64,000 nt of DNA from Streptomyces fragilis (GCF_003112515.1 NZ_BEVZ01000011.1:47499-111498), one strand, 5' to 3'; positions 18,150 through 26,549 are shown, counted from the stretch's first letter. Program-made: numbers and translations. The notes: generated from the letters alone by a model not told the origin.

Positions 18150-18635
18150 GTGAGCGGCAAGGGCGCACCCGAACTGACCGTCGAGAACTGCGGAGACCTG
18201 CGGGTCGCCGTGGTGGCGGCGCAGTGGCACGAGAAGGTCATGGACGGACTGGTCGACGGCGCCCTGCGCGCCCTGACCGAGCTCGGCATCACCGAGCCCA
18301 CCGTGCTGCGCGTGCCGGGCAGCTTCGAACTCCCCGTGGTCGCCAAGGTGCTGGCGCAGCGCGGCTACGACGCGGTGGTCGCCCTCGGCGTCGTCATCCG
18401 CGGCGGCACCCCGCACTTCGACTACGTGTGCGAGGGCGTCACCCGGGGGCTCGTCCAGGTCTCCGTGGAGACCGGCGTCCCCGTCGGCTTCGGCGTGCTC
18501 ACCTGCGACACCGAGGATCAGGCGCTGGACCGCGCCGGACTGCCCGGCTCGAACGAGGACAAGGGGCACGAGGCGGTGACCGCCGCCGTCGCCACCGCGA
18601 CCGTCCTGCGTTCAGTATCTGAACCCTGGCGGTGA
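18150..18635 (+). CDS. ribH: 6,7-dimethyl-8-ribityllumazine synthase
   Basis: A 161-residue lumazine synthase, the capsid-forming enzyme condensing the RibA-pathway pyrimidine with DHBP. Family motifs are VAAQWHEKVMDGLVDGA, VPGSFELPVVAKVLA, ALGVVIRGGTPHFDYVCEGVTRGL with the catalytic His, GVLTCDTEDQALDRAG and the KGHEAVTAA end. GTG 18150 has CAGGAGA directly upstream. It is the last gene of the riboswitch operon. A perfect GTTCAG-TAT-CTGAAC palindrome lies in its final codons. Confidence 0.96.
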   Translation: MSGKGAPELTVENCGDLRVAVVAAQWHEKVMDGLVDGALRALTELGITEPTVLRVPGSFELPVVAKVLAQRGYDAVVALGVVIRGGTPHFDYVCEGVTRGLVQVSVETGVPVGFGVLTCDTEDQALDRAGLPGSNEDKGHEAVTAAVATATVLRSVSEPWR

Positions 18636-18658
18636 CACCTCCCGGCACCGCGTAGGGT
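18610..18658 (+). promoter_or_regulatory. palindrome and -10-like element before hisE
   Basis: GTTCAG-TAT-CTGAAC (18610-18624) is a perfect inverted repeat in the ribH 3' end. A TAGGGT (18653-18658) sits 10 nt before hisE's ATG. Together they suggest a separate, possibly regulated, promoter with a very short leader for hisE. Confidence 0.35.
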
Positions 18659-18668
18659 TGGGCCCACC

Positions 18669-18941
18669 ATGTCCAAGAAGACTTTCGAGGAGCTCTTCAC
18701 CGAGCTCCAGCACAAGGCCGCACACGGCGACCCCGCCACCTCCCGCACCGCCGAACTGGTGGACAAGGGCGTCCATGCCATCGGCAAGAAGGTGGTCGAG
18801 GAGGCGGCCGAGGTCTGGATGGCGGCCGAGCACGAGAGCAAGGAAGCCGCCGCCGAGGAGATCTCGCAGCTGCTGTACCACGTGCAGGTGATGATGGTCG
18901 CCCGCGGCATCTCCCTGGACGACGTGTACGCACACCTGTAG
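18669..18941 (+). CDS. hisE: phosphoribosyl-ATP diphosphatase
   Basis: A 90-residue stand-alone HisE, hydrolysing phosphoribosyl-ATP to phosphoribosyl-AMP in histidine synthesis. It is an all-alpha MazG-like fold with the metal-binding EEAAEVWMAA helix and ISQLLYHVQVMMVARG segment. Actinobacteria keep HisE separate from HisI, and here it pairs with hisG as expected. No ribosome site is visible before the ATG (GGTTGGGCCCACC), in line with a short or absent leader. Confidence 0.95.
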   Translation: MSKKTFEELFTELQHKAAHGDPATSRTAELVDKGVHAIGKKVVEEAAEVWMAAEHESKEAAAEEISQLLYHVQVMMVARGISLDDVYAHL

Positions 18942-19049
18942 GCAGCCCCGCCCCCGCGTGACCCCACGCGCCGCCCGGGCGGGGCCGCTCCCGCCTGTCC
19001 GTCCGCCACCGCGCGACACCCATCCGAGTCGAACGAAGGAAGCCGTTCC

Positions 19050-19898
19050 ATGCTGCGCATCGCCGTCCCCAACAAGGGTTCCCTCTCCGGCCCTGCGGCG
19101 GCGATGCTGCATGAGGCCGGCTACCAGCAGCGCCGCGAGTCCAAGGAACTGCGGGTCGTCGACCCGGTCAACGAGGTGGAGTTCTTCTACCTGCGCCCCC
19201 GCGACATCGCGATCTACGTCTCCTCCGGCCGCCTCGACATCGGCGTCACCGGCCGCGACCTGCTGATCGACTCCGGGGCGGACGCCGAGGAGATCCTCCC
19301 GCTCGGCTTCGCCCGTTCCACCTTCCGCTTCGCCGCCAGGCCCGGCGCGGTCAAGAGCCTGGCCGACCTCTCCGGCACGACCGTCGCCACCTCCTACGAG
19401 GGCATCGTCGACAAGTACCTGGCCGAGCAGGGCGTCGACGCCTCCGTCGTCCACCTGGACGGCGCGGTCGAGACGGCGATCGAGCTGGGCGTCGCCGAGG
19501 TCATCGCCGACGTGGTGGAGACCGGCACCTCGCTGCGCAACGCGGGTCTGGAGGTCTTCGGGGACCCGATCATGAAGTCCGAGGCGGTGGTGGTCCGCCG
19601 CACCGGCGCCCCCGCCGACGAGCCCAAGGTGCAGCAGTTCCTGCGCCGCCTGCAGGGCGTCCTGGTCGCCCGGACGTACGTGATGATGGACTACGACTGC
19701 CGCGTCGAGCAGCTGGAGAAGGCCGTCGCGCTCACCCCCGGACTGGAGTCCCCGACCGTCTCCCCGCTGCACAACGAGGGCTGGGTCGCCGTCCGCGCCA
19801 TGGTGCCCTCCGCGGACGCGCAGAAGATCATGGACGACCTCTACGACCTGGGCGCCCGCGCCATCCTGACCACCGCCATCCACGCCTGCCGCCTCTGA
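19050..19898 (+). CDS. hisG: ATP phosphoribosyltransferase, long form
   Basis: A 282-residue HisG catalysing the first, feedback-controlled step of histidine synthesis: ATP + PRPP to phosphoribosyl-ATP. It is the long form, with its own C-terminal ACT-like histidine-binding domain (about residues 210-282, GLESPTVSPLHNEGWVAVRAM...), so HisZ is not needed. N-terminal IAVPNKGSLSGPAA and the PRPP-binding EVIADVVETGTSLRNAG block are intact. GAAGGAAG precedes the ATG. It lies 108 nt after hisE, and a hairpin terminator follows. Confidence 0.97.
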   Translation: MLRIAVPNKGSLSGPAAAMLHEAGYQQRRESKELRVVDPVNEVEFFYLRPRDIAIYVSSGRLDIGVTGRDLLIDSGADAEEILPLGFARSTFRFAARPGAVKSLADLSGTTVATSYEGIVDKYLAEQGVDASVVHLDGAVETAIELGVAEVIADVVETGTSLRNAGLEVFGDPIMKSEAVVVRRTGAPADEPKVQQFLRRLQGVLVARTYVMMDYDCRVEQLEKAVALTPGLESPTVSPLHNEGWVAVRAMVPSADAQKIMDDLYDLGARAILTTAIHACRL

Positions 19899-19904
19899 GC
19901 CGCC

Positions 19905-19929
19905 GCGTCCCCCGGTGACCGGGGGACGC
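19905..19929. terminator. terminator after hisG
   Basis: GCGTCCCCC (19905-19913) pairs with GGGGGACGC (19921-19929) around a 7-nt loop, 7 nt past the hisG stop. No U-run. Confidence 0.7.
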
Positions 19930-19967
19930 GCCCGCTCCGAGGAGACCGAGCACACCGAGGGATCAGC

Positions 19968-20417
19968 ATGACCACGACGGACCTGCCCGCGCTCCCCGTC
20001 ACCTTCCGGCCCGGCCGCACCCGCGCGGTGCTGCTGGCGCTGGGCGCCGCGCTGTTCGTGGTCCTGACCGTCGTGGCCCTGCTGCTGCCCCGCCTCGGAG
20101 CGGGGGAGCGGCTCAGCTTCGTGTGCACCGGCGCCCTCGTGTTCGGTGTCCTGTGGGTGCTCGCCCGGCCCCGGGTGCACGCCGAGGAGGCGGGCGTCAC
20201 GGTGGTCAACATCGCCTCCCGCAGGCGGCTGGAGTGGGCGGAGATCGTCCAGGTCCGGCTGCGGCCGGGCGACCCGTGGGTCTTCCTGGACCTCTCCGAC
20301 GGCACCAGCCTGCCCGTCCTGGGCATCCAGCCGGGCGCGGCCCGCGAGCAGGCCCTGCGCGACGCCCGCGCCCTGCGGGCCCTGGTGGAGGCCAGGACCG
20401 CGGTCGGCCCCGCCTGA
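19968..20417 (+). CDS. PH-domain membrane protein
   Basis: A 149-residue protein with two membrane helices (about residues 20-42 and 47-65) followed by a bacterial PH-like domain with the conserved AEEAGVTVVNIASRRRLEWAEIVQVRL and DLSDGTSLPVLGIQPG pattern. Members are widespread in Streptomyces next to hisG; their job is unknown. GAGGAGACC precedes the start by about 20 nt and GAGGGATCAGC by 6, so ATG 19968 is well placed. It is followed by a 400-nt repeat-rich gap. Confidence 0.85.
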   Translation: MTTTDLPALPVTFRPGRTRAVLLALGAALFVVLTVVALLLPRLGAGERLSFVCTGALVFGVLWVLARPRVHAEEAGVTVVNIASRRRLEWAEIVQVRLRPGDPWVFLDLSDGTSLPVLGIQPGAAREQALRDARALRALVEARTAVGPA

Positions 20418-20442
20418 GGCGCGACCGCCCGTGGTGTGCTTG

Positions 20443-20548
20443 AGGTGCGACCGCCCGTGGTGGCGCGCGGAAGCGCCGCACCGCGGTGGCGCGGAAGCGC
20501 CGCACCGTGGTGGCGCGGGAGCGCCGCACCGTGGTGGCGCGCCGGAGC
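20443..20548. repeat. 24-26 nt tandem repeats
   Basis: Copies at 20475-20498, 20499-20522 and 20523-20548 share GCCGCACCG-GGTGGCGCG plus GAGC or AAGC. A degraded copy precedes at about 20443-20474. They fill the gap between the PH-domain gene and the CNNM genes. No ORF in them is convincing. Confidence 0.8.
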
Positions 20549-20825
20549 AACGCGCTGTGGGGGGCGCGCGGAGGCACCGCACCCCCCGCCCGGCGCAGTC
20601 ACCCCTGCCGCGGACGGCCTGGTCTTGATTAACCTGTCAGCCGGGGCGTCACGGTGACGCCTCCGCCCCCGAGGCGGGCCCGGCCCGCCGGCCGGCGCCC
20701 CGGGGGCTCCTGCGATCCGAGGAGTGACTGACTCCGGCGATGGACGGACCGTCCTGCAGTACCTGCGCCGCCCCTGCCCGACCTGACGCGGACCCGTTCC
20801 GCGGCATCGCGGAGGCGGCGGCCAC
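20549..20825. other. structured non-coding leader before CNNM genes
   Basis: No credible gene. It holds an AT-richer TTGATTAAC at 20625-20633 (possible promoter part), a perfect palindrome GGCGTCAC-G-GTGACGCC at 20645-20661, and a GC-rich hairpin-forming stretch to about 20715. It could be a regulated 5' leader, but I recognise no known riboswitch. Confidence 0.4.
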
Positions 20826-22259
20826 ATGACCATCCCCCTGCTGCTCCTGGCAGCCGCCTTCCTGCTGATCCTGGCCAACGGATTCTTCGTGGCCGCCGAG
20901 TTCGGCCTGGTGACCGTCGACCGCCCCGAGGCGGAGCGCGCGGCCGCCCAGGGCGACCGGCGCGCCCGCCGCGTGGTCGACTCCCTCAGGGAACTCTCCT
21001 TCCAGCTCTCCGGGACCCAGCTCGGCATCACCATCACCTCCCTGGTCGTCGGCATGCTCGCCGAGCCCGCGCTCGCCGGACTGCTGCACGCCCCCTTCAC
21101 CGCGCTCGGGCTGCCCGAGGGCGTCGTCCCCGGCGTCTGCGTCGCGGTCGGGATGCTGCTCGCCTCCGCGGTGCAGATGGTGATCGGCGAGCTGGTGCCC
21201 AAGAACTGGGCCGTCTCCCGGCCGCTCCAGGTGGCCCGCTTCGTGGCCGGCCCCCAGCACCGGTTCGCCCGCCTGTTCCGCCCGGTGATCGCCGGGCTCA
21301 ACGCGGTCGCCAACCGGCTGGTGCGCGCCCTGGGCTTCGAGCCGGCGGAGGAACTCGCCTCCGCCCGCACCCCGGGCGAGCTGGTCTCGCTGGCCCGGCA
21401 CTCCGCCCGGGCCGGCGCCCTCGAACAGGACACCGCCGACCTGTTCGTGCGCACCCTGTCCACCCTTTCCCTGGGCGAGCTGACCGCCCAGCACGTGATG
21501 ACCCCCCGGGTGCGGGTCGCCGCGCTGCAGGCCTCGGCCACCGCCGAGGACGTCGTCAACCTGACCCGGGCCACCGGCCTCTCCCGCTTCCCCGTCTACC
21601 GGGAGCGGATCGACGAGATCGTCGGCATGGCCCACCTCAAGGACGCGCTGGCCGTACCCGCCGCGGAACGCCTGCGCACCCCGGTGACCCGCCTGTGCCG
21701 GCCCGCGCTGCTGGTGCCCGAGACCCTCCCGGTGCGGCCGCTGCTGACCCGGCTGCGCACCGAGCAGCCGATCGCGGTGGTCGTCGACGAGTACGGCGGC
21801 ACGGCCGGCGTGGTCACCCTGGAGGACATCGTCGAGGAACTGGTCGGCGAGGTCCGCGACGAGCACGACGGGCTGGACGTGCCCGAGCTGGCCCCCGCCC
21901 TCACCGAGGACGGCGCGCCCGCCTGGGACGCCGACGGCGGCTGCCGGATCGACCTCCTGGGCCGGACCGGACTACGGCCGCCGGAGGGGCCCTACGAGAC
22001 GGTGGCCGGACTGGTCGCCGACCTCCTCGGGCGCATCCCGGCCGTGGGGGACACCGCCGAGCTGCCCGGCTGGCGGCTGCGGGTCCTGCGGGTCGGGCAC
22101 AACCGTGCCGAGCGGGTGCGGCTGGTCAGGGCGGGAGCGGTCGCCACCGTGCCGGCCGCCCCGCCCGACACCGTGGCGGTCCGGGCCACGGCCTTCGGGG
22201 CCACGTCCGGCGCCGAGGACCGGCCGGCCGCGCAGCACCTCGCGGAGGCCGCCCGGTGA
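20826..22259 (+). CDS. CNNM/CorC-type transporter-like protein (hemolysin family)
   Basis: A 477-residue CNNM-family protein. The N-terminal DUF21 membrane domain has four helices (LLLLAAAFLLILANGFFVAAEFGLVTV start; QMVIGELVPKNWAV mid-domain), then a CBS pair (about residues 215-345, with ELTAQHVMTPRVRV and PIAVVVDEYGGTAGVVTLEDIVEELVGEV) and a CorC_HlyC FAD-like domain (CRIDLLGRTGLRPPEGPYETVAGLVADLLGRIP). Relatives bind Mg-ATP in the CBS pair and are linked to Mg2+ efflux or homeostasis. Hemolysin is a historical name. The stop overlaps the start of a second, shorter family member, so the two probably form a heteromer or are co-regulated. Confidence 0.9.
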   Translation: MTIPLLLLAAAFLLILANGFFVAAEFGLVTVDRPEAERAAAQGDRRARRVVDSLRELSFQLSGTQLGITITSLVVGMLAEPALAGLLHAPFTALGLPEGVVPGVCVAVGMLLASAVQMVIGELVPKNWAVSRPLQVARFVAGPQHRFARLFRPVIAGLNAVANRLVRALGFEPAEELASARTPGELVSLARHSARAGALEQDTADLFVRTLSTLSLGELTAQHVMTPRVRVAALQASATAEDVVNLTRATGLSRFPVYRERIDEIVGMAHLKDALAVPAAERLRTPVTRLCRPALLVPETLPVRPLLTRLRTEQPIAVVVDEYGGTAGVVTLEDIVEELVGEVRDEHDGLDVPELAPALTEDGAPAWDADGGCRIDLLGRTGLRPPEGPYETVAGLVADLLGRIPAVGDTAELPGWRLRVLRVGHNRAERVRLVRAGAVATVPAAPPDTVAVRATAFGATSGAEDRPAAQHLAEAAR

Positions 22260-23284
22260 GCGCGCTGCAACTGCTCTTCGCGGCCCTGCTGGTGCTCGGC
22301 AACGGCTTCTTCGTCGGGGCCGAGTTCGCGCTGGTGTCGGTGCGCCGCAGCCAGATCGAACCGCTCGGCACCGCCCGGGCCCGGCAGGTCCTGTACGGCC
22401 TGGAGCACCTGCCCCGGATGATGGCCGCCGCCCAGTTCGGCATCACCGTCTGCTCGCTCACCCTGGGCGCGGTCGCCGAGCCCACCGTGGCGCACCTGCT
22501 GGAGCCGGTGTTCACGGCGCTCCGCCTGCCGGAGGCCATGGTCCATCCGCTGGGCTACGTCCTCGCCCTCGCCGTGGTGGTCTTCTTCCACCTGGTGATC
22601 GGCGAGATGGTGCCCAAGAACCTGGCGATGGCGGCGCCCGAGAAGGCGGCGGTGTGGCTGGGGCCCGGACTGGTCGCCTTCGCGCGGCTGTGCGGCCCCG
22701 TCACCGCGGCCCTGGGGGCCTGCGCCGGGGCGGTGCTGAGACTGTTCCGGGTCGAGCCCAAGGACGAGGTCGAGGCGGTGTTCACCAGCGAGCAGCTCAA
22801 CCGGCTGGTGGAGGACGCGGGCCAGGCCGGGCTGCTCGACCCGGAGGACGCCGAACGGCTCGAGGACGCCCTCGAACTGGGCTCGCGCCCGGTCACGGAC
22901 GTCCTGCTGCCGCGCGAGTCCCTGGTCACCGTCGGCCCCTCGGTCACCCCCGGGGAGGTGGTCGGTCTCACGGCGCGCACCGGGTTCTCGCGGTTCCCGG
23001 TGGTGGGGGAGGGCGACGTCTTCCTGGGCTACCTGCACGTCAAGGACGTCCTCGACCTGGACGACGCCGACGGGCCGGTCCCCCCGAGGGTCCGCCGCCG
23101 GATGACCGAGCTGCCCGCCGGTCTGCCGCTGGACGACGCGCTCACCGTGATGCGCCGGGCCGCCGCCCACCTGGCGGCGGTCACCGACGGCTCGGGCCGC
23201 GCGCTCGGACTGGTCGCCCTGGAGGACGTCCTGGAACTCCTGGTCGGCGAGGTCCGCGACCCGGCCCACCGGGTGGCGTCCTAG
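22256..23284 (+). CDS. short CNNM-domain protein lacking CorC_HlyC domain
   Basis: A 342-residue paralogue of the preceding protein: DUF21 membrane domain (FAALLVLGNGFFVGAEFALVSVRR; FFHLVIGEMVPKNLAM) and a CBS pair (PVTDVLLPRESLVTV ... GLVALEDVLELLVGEV). It ends right after the second CBS motif, so the CorC_HlyC domain is absent. The stop is natural, and such short members commonly pair with a long one in Streptomyces. GTG 22256 overlaps the previous stop by 4 nt, so coupled translation is likely. Mg2+ or other divalent cation handling is the family-based guess. Confidence 0.9.
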   Translation: MSALQLLFAALLVLGNGFFVGAEFALVSVRRSQIEPLGTARARQVLYGLEHLPRMMAAAQFGITVCSLTLGAVAEPTVAHLLEPVFTALRLPEAMVHPLGYVLALAVVVFFHLVIGEMVPKNLAMAAPEKAAVWLGPGLVAFARLCGPVTAALGACAGAVLRLFRVEPKDEVEAVFTSEQLNRLVEDAGQAGLLDPEDAERLEDALELGSRPVTDVLLPRESLVTVGPSVTPGEVVGLTARTGFSRFPVVGEGDVFLGYLHVKDVLDLDDADGPVPPRVRRRMTELPAGLPLDDALTVMRRAAAHLAAVTDGSGRALGLVALEDVLELLVGEVRDPAHRVAS

Positions 23285-23293
23285 GGTCACCTT

Positions 23294-23323
23294 CCGCGGG
23301 AGGGCGCGCCTGCCCTCCCGCGG
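23294..23323. terminator. convergent terminator after CNNM pair
   Basis: A 12-bp perfect stem (23294-23305 with 23312-23323) and 6-nt loop sit between the convergent CNNM and AAA ATPase genes. Further GC-rich partial repeats follow to 23390. Confidence 0.65.
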
Positions 23324-23390
23324 GAGCGGTCCCGCCCGCCTTCCCGCGGAAGCGGTCTCCCCTGCCCTCCCCGGGAGCGGCCCCGTCCCG

Positions 23391-25262
23391 TCAGTCGTCG
23401 CCCGACGCCGGTTCCCGTCCCGCGAGGACCTCCCCGTAGGCCTGCATCAGGTCCGGCAGCCGCAAGGTCGACAGGTCCTCCCGGGACAGCTCCGTGTCCG
23501 GCGGGACCGCCGACAGCCGCAGGTCGCGGTAGGCACAGCTCTTCTCGTACAGGGTGCGCAGGAACCGCCCGTTGCCCAGCTCGTCGATCCACCCCCGCTC
23601 GACCACGTAGACGCTGATGGACAGCAGTTCCTCCCGCGCCTCCGCGTCCCAGACGTCCTTGTTCTCCTCGGCCAGCACCTCGCCGATCGCGCACAGCTCG
23701 TCGGGCCGGTAGGAGGGGAAGTCCACCCGCGTGGTGAAGCGGGAGGACAGGCCGGGGTTGGCGGCCAGCAGCCGGTCCATGCCCTCGGGGTAGCCGGCGA
23801 GTATCACCACCAGCTGGTCCCGGTTGTCCTCGGCCCGCTTCAGCAGCACCTGCAGGGCCTCGTCGCCGTAGGCGTCACCCTTGCCGTACCCGGTGTTGAC
23901 CAGTGAGTACGCCTCGTCGACGAACAGCACCCCGCCCAGCGCGGAGTCGATCAGCTCGTTGGCCTTCACGGCGGTCTGGCCGAGGAACTCGCCCACCAGA
24001 TCGGCCCGTTGCGCCTCGACCAGGTGGTCCCCGCCGAGCAGTCCCAGCGCGTAGAAGACCCGCCCGAGTATCCGGGCCACCGTGGTCTTGCCGGTGCCCG
24101 AGGGACCGGAGAAGACGAAGTGCCGCTTCGGCGGCCGCACCGGCAACCCCTGCTCGGCCCGCAGCCGCGCCATGTTCAGCTGCGCGGACAGCGCCTTGAC
24201 CTGCCGCTTCACCGGCTCCAGACCGACCATGCGCTCCAGCTCGGCCAGCGCCTCCTCCAGCAGCGCCGGATCGGCGGGCCCCGGGGGGACGTGCCTGAGC
24301 GGGGCGAAGGACTTCTCGCGCACCGTGTCCGGCGAGGACAACGGCGAGGTCTCGGGATCCGGGTCGGAGACCTTCACCCCGACGTCCCGCCCCGCCGTCC
24401 CGGCCATCGGGTCCAGGCCCTCCGCGCCCTCGCCGGCGGGGGAGAGGGGGAAGCCCGCGTAGCCGTCGATGCCGAGCTCCGCGTCCTCGTCCCAGCCGTC
24501 CCCCTCGGAGATGGCCGCCAGCCGCGCGGAGGTGTCCATGAACGACGGATCGACGTGGTGCACCGCGCGGTACAGGGGCAGCGCGGCGGCGGTCCGGCCG
24601 GTGCCCTCGTGGGCGCGGGCCAGCCAGTACCGCAGCTCCTTGCGCTGCGGCTGCTCGCTGCGGCACCGCATCAGCGCGGCCGACAGCAGCGGTTCGGCCT
24701 GCCCGTACATCTCCAGCCGCACCCGGGCCATCCCGCCGAACAGCCGGGCCTCGATGCCCAGCGCCGGGTCGTCCAGCAACGGCTCGGTGTGCCGCACCAG
24801 TTGGTCCCAGTCCTTCACCAGGTAGGCGCGGCAGGCGTGCAGGAACCGGACCTGGGCGTCGGAGGCGGCGGGCGGTAACGAGCCGAGCGCGCGGTCGAGT
24901 TCGGGAACGTGGCGGCCGTCCAGCCAGTGCGAGGCGTACGCCAGCAGCAGGTCCCGGCCGCTCTCCAGCACCGGCTGGACCCACCAGCCCAGCCAGTACC
25001 AGGAGTTGAGCGGCCTGCCGTGCCGGGTGCGCTGCTCGCCGAAGCGGTCGCCGTGCTGGTGCATCCGCAGCAGCGCCGTCGTCGTGTCCACCCGCAGGGC
25101 GTGCAGGCCCAGCCACGCGTCCGCCATGCCGGGGTCGAGCCGTACCGCGGTGCGGAACTCCTCCTCCGCCTGCGGGTAGGCGCCCATGGTGTAGGCGTCC
25201 ACCCCTCGCAGCCAGGCCAGATCGGCGGGGGCGCCGGGGCCCCGGGTGCCGAATTCCCTCAC
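23391..25262 (-). CDS. orphan EccA/CbxX-type AAA+ ATPase
   Basis: A 623-residue protein with the build of type VII secretion ATPase EccA: an N-terminal helical TPR-like region (about residues 1-255, starting GVDAYTMGAYPQAEEEFRTAVRLDP), a linker, and a C-terminal CbxX/CfqX AAA+ domain. Walker A GPSGTGKT is at 386-393, Walker B LFVDEAYSL at about 447-455, and the SRF arginine segment (NPGLSSRFTTRVDFP) is present. No ESX membrane components or WXG100 genes are nearby, so its partner is unknown. GTG 25262 is chosen since GGGGGA lies 7 nt upstream. Upstream residues in the same frame are low-complexity and non-conserved. Confidence 0.85.
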   Translation of the reverse strand: MREFGTRGPGAPADLAWLRGVDAYTMGAYPQAEEEFRTAVRLDPGMADAWLGLHALRVDTTTALLRMHQHGDRFGEQRTRHGRPLNSWYWLGWWVQPVLESGRDLLLAYASHWLDGRHVPELDRALGSLPPAASDAQVRFLHACRAYLVKDWDQLVRHTEPLLDDPALGIEARLFGGMARVRLEMYGQAEPLLSAALMRCRSEQPQRKELRYWLARAHEGTGRTAAALPLYRAVHHVDPSFMDTSARLAAISEGDGWDEDAELGIDGYAGFPLSPAGEGAEGLDPMAGTAGRDVGVKVSDPDPETSPLSSPDTVREKSFAPLRHVPPGPADPALLEEALAELERMVGLEPVKRQVKALSAQLNMARLRAEQGLPVRPPKRHFVFSGPSGTGKTTVARILGRVFYALGLLGGDHLVEAQRADLVGEFLGQTAVKANELIDSALGGVLFVDEAYSLVNTGYGKGDAYGDEALQVLLKRAEDNRDQLVVILAGYPEGMDRLLAANPGLSSRFTTRVDFPSYRPDELCAIGEVLAEENKDVWDAEAREELLSISVYVVERGWIDELGNGRFLRTLYEKSCAYRDLRLSAVPPDTELSREDLSTLRLPDLMQAYGEVLAGREPASGDD

Positions 25263-25653
25263 GTCGCCGTCCCCCACGAACCGTGCCCCCGTCCCCTCGC
25301 CACCGGGCCGGCCCCGGTGACCGCCTCGGCCGAACCGACCGGCCACCGGCCCCGGTTGGCCACGCGGCGGCGGACCGACGGACGCACCGAGGGCATCGTA
25401 CCCATGGGGTCGGCGGGGCCCGAAGGGCCAAACGAGGGCGCGCGGAGCACCACCGGCGCACCGCTGCGACACCGCGCGGTCACGGAGGGTGAGAGAAACG
25501 GGGCGCGGGGCGTCCGCGGAAGCGGTCCGGGGCAGAACGAAGCCCCCGGTCACGGGGGAACAACCGGGGGCTTCGTGTCCATGGGCGGCCGTGCACCGGC
25601 CGCGCAGTGAGAACGTAAGACCTGCACGGCCCCGGGGTCAAGCCGTCCCGACG
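25263..25653. other. intergenic region, ATPase promoter side
   Basis: Apart from a terminator hairpin at 25539-25574 I see nothing that reads as a gene. The strand-minus promoter of the EccA-like gene must lie here but no clear element pair stands out. Confidence 0.4.
25539..25574 (-). terminator. terminator of P-loop kinase gene
   Basis: GAAGCCCCCGGT (25539-25550) pairs with ACCGGGGGCTTC (25563-25574), a 12-bp perfect stem, 80 nt past the kinase stop on the minus strand. Confidence 0.7.
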
Positions 25654-26301
25654 TCACGGTCGGGCGTCGTGCCCCGGGTCGTCGAAGGGGCGTTCGCGGG
25701 GCGCCGACGGCTCGTCACCGAACGTGAGGAAAGTGGTGGTCGCACCCTCCGACAACCGGTAACCGCACCCCAGTTGACGGACCAGCAGATGCGCGTGGGG
25801 ACGCGAGGGGTCGCGCGCGAAGTGCGCGCGCTCGGCCGCCTCCCAGCCGTCCCAGAACTCCTGCTGCCCCTCGCCGTCCCGGCGGCGGCCGCGCCGCCAG
25901 GACTCCTCGGCCGGCAGGTCCATCCAGATCAGCCGGGCCAGGTGCGGACGCAGCTCCCGGCGCCCCGCGCCGACGCCCTCGATCAGCACCACGGGCGCGG
26001 GCGGCAGGACGCGGGGCGCGCCGAAGCGGCGGGCGGACCAGTCGTAGGGCGCGTAACGGGCCGCCCGGCCCTCCCTCAGCGGCTCCAGCACCTCGGAGAC
26101 GAACCGCGCGGTCCAGGAGAACAACTCCTCGTGGGTGGCGATGTCGTCGAGATGGAGCACCGGAGCGCCGCCGAGCGCCCGGGCCAGCCGGGCCGCGAAG
26201 GTGCTCTTGCCGGAACCCGCGTGCCCGTCGATCCCGATCAGCCGGACCGGGCCGCAGGAAGGGGACAGCCGCAGCAGCGAGGCGGCGAGGGCTTCTGACA
26301 C
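25654..26301 (-). CDS. uridine kinase-like P-loop protein
   Basis: A 215-residue P-loop NTPase of the uridine/pantothenate kinase-like group. Walker A GHAGSGKST is at residues 26-34, then LHLDDIATHEELFSW, YAPYDWSARRF (the YD-W pattern of uridine kinase-like proteins), and VVLIEGVGAGRRELRP as the Walker B-like strand. An arginine-rich lid (EESWRRGRRRDGEGQQEFWDGW) follows. It is cytosolic. A small phosphoacceptor such as a nucleoside is expected but cannot be named. It is divergent from the C39-like peptidase gene, with a tandem repeat between them. Confidence 0.85.
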   Translation of the reverse strand: MSEALAASLLRLSPSCGPVRLIGIDGHAGSGKSTFAARLARALGGAPVLHLDDIATHEELFSWTARFVSEVLEPLREGRAARYAPYDWSARRFGAPRVLPPAPVVLIEGVGAGRRELRPHLARLIWMDLPAEESWRRGRRRDGEGQQEFWDGWEAAERAHFARDPSRPHAHLLVRQLGCGYRLSEGATTTFLTFGDEPSAPRERPFDDPGHDARP

Positions 26302-26322
26302 GGCTCCACCCTAGGTCCGTCC

Positions 26323-26398
26323 GTCGCCCGGGTGACTCGTCGGCCGTCTCCTGGCCGTCTGTCGCCCGGGTGACTCGCCGGCCGCCTCCCGGCCGTCT
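26323..26398. repeat. 38-nt tandem duplication
   Basis: 26323-26360 and 26361-26398 are adjacent copies of a 38-nt unit beginning GTCGCCCGGGTGACTCG, differing at three C/T positions. They lie between divergent genes, so a duplicated operator is possible. Confidence 0.85.
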
Positions 26399-26549
26399 TC
26401 CCCGCCGGTGCCTCCGTCAGAGGTCCACACCAATATTGCCGCAGCAGGAACGGCCGAGGTACTGGATCGACGGCGGACCGCATGGTCATAGTGGGGGCCG
26501 GTGCCGCGGACACCGTCACCTGACACACACCCCAGGGGGCCGATCAGCC

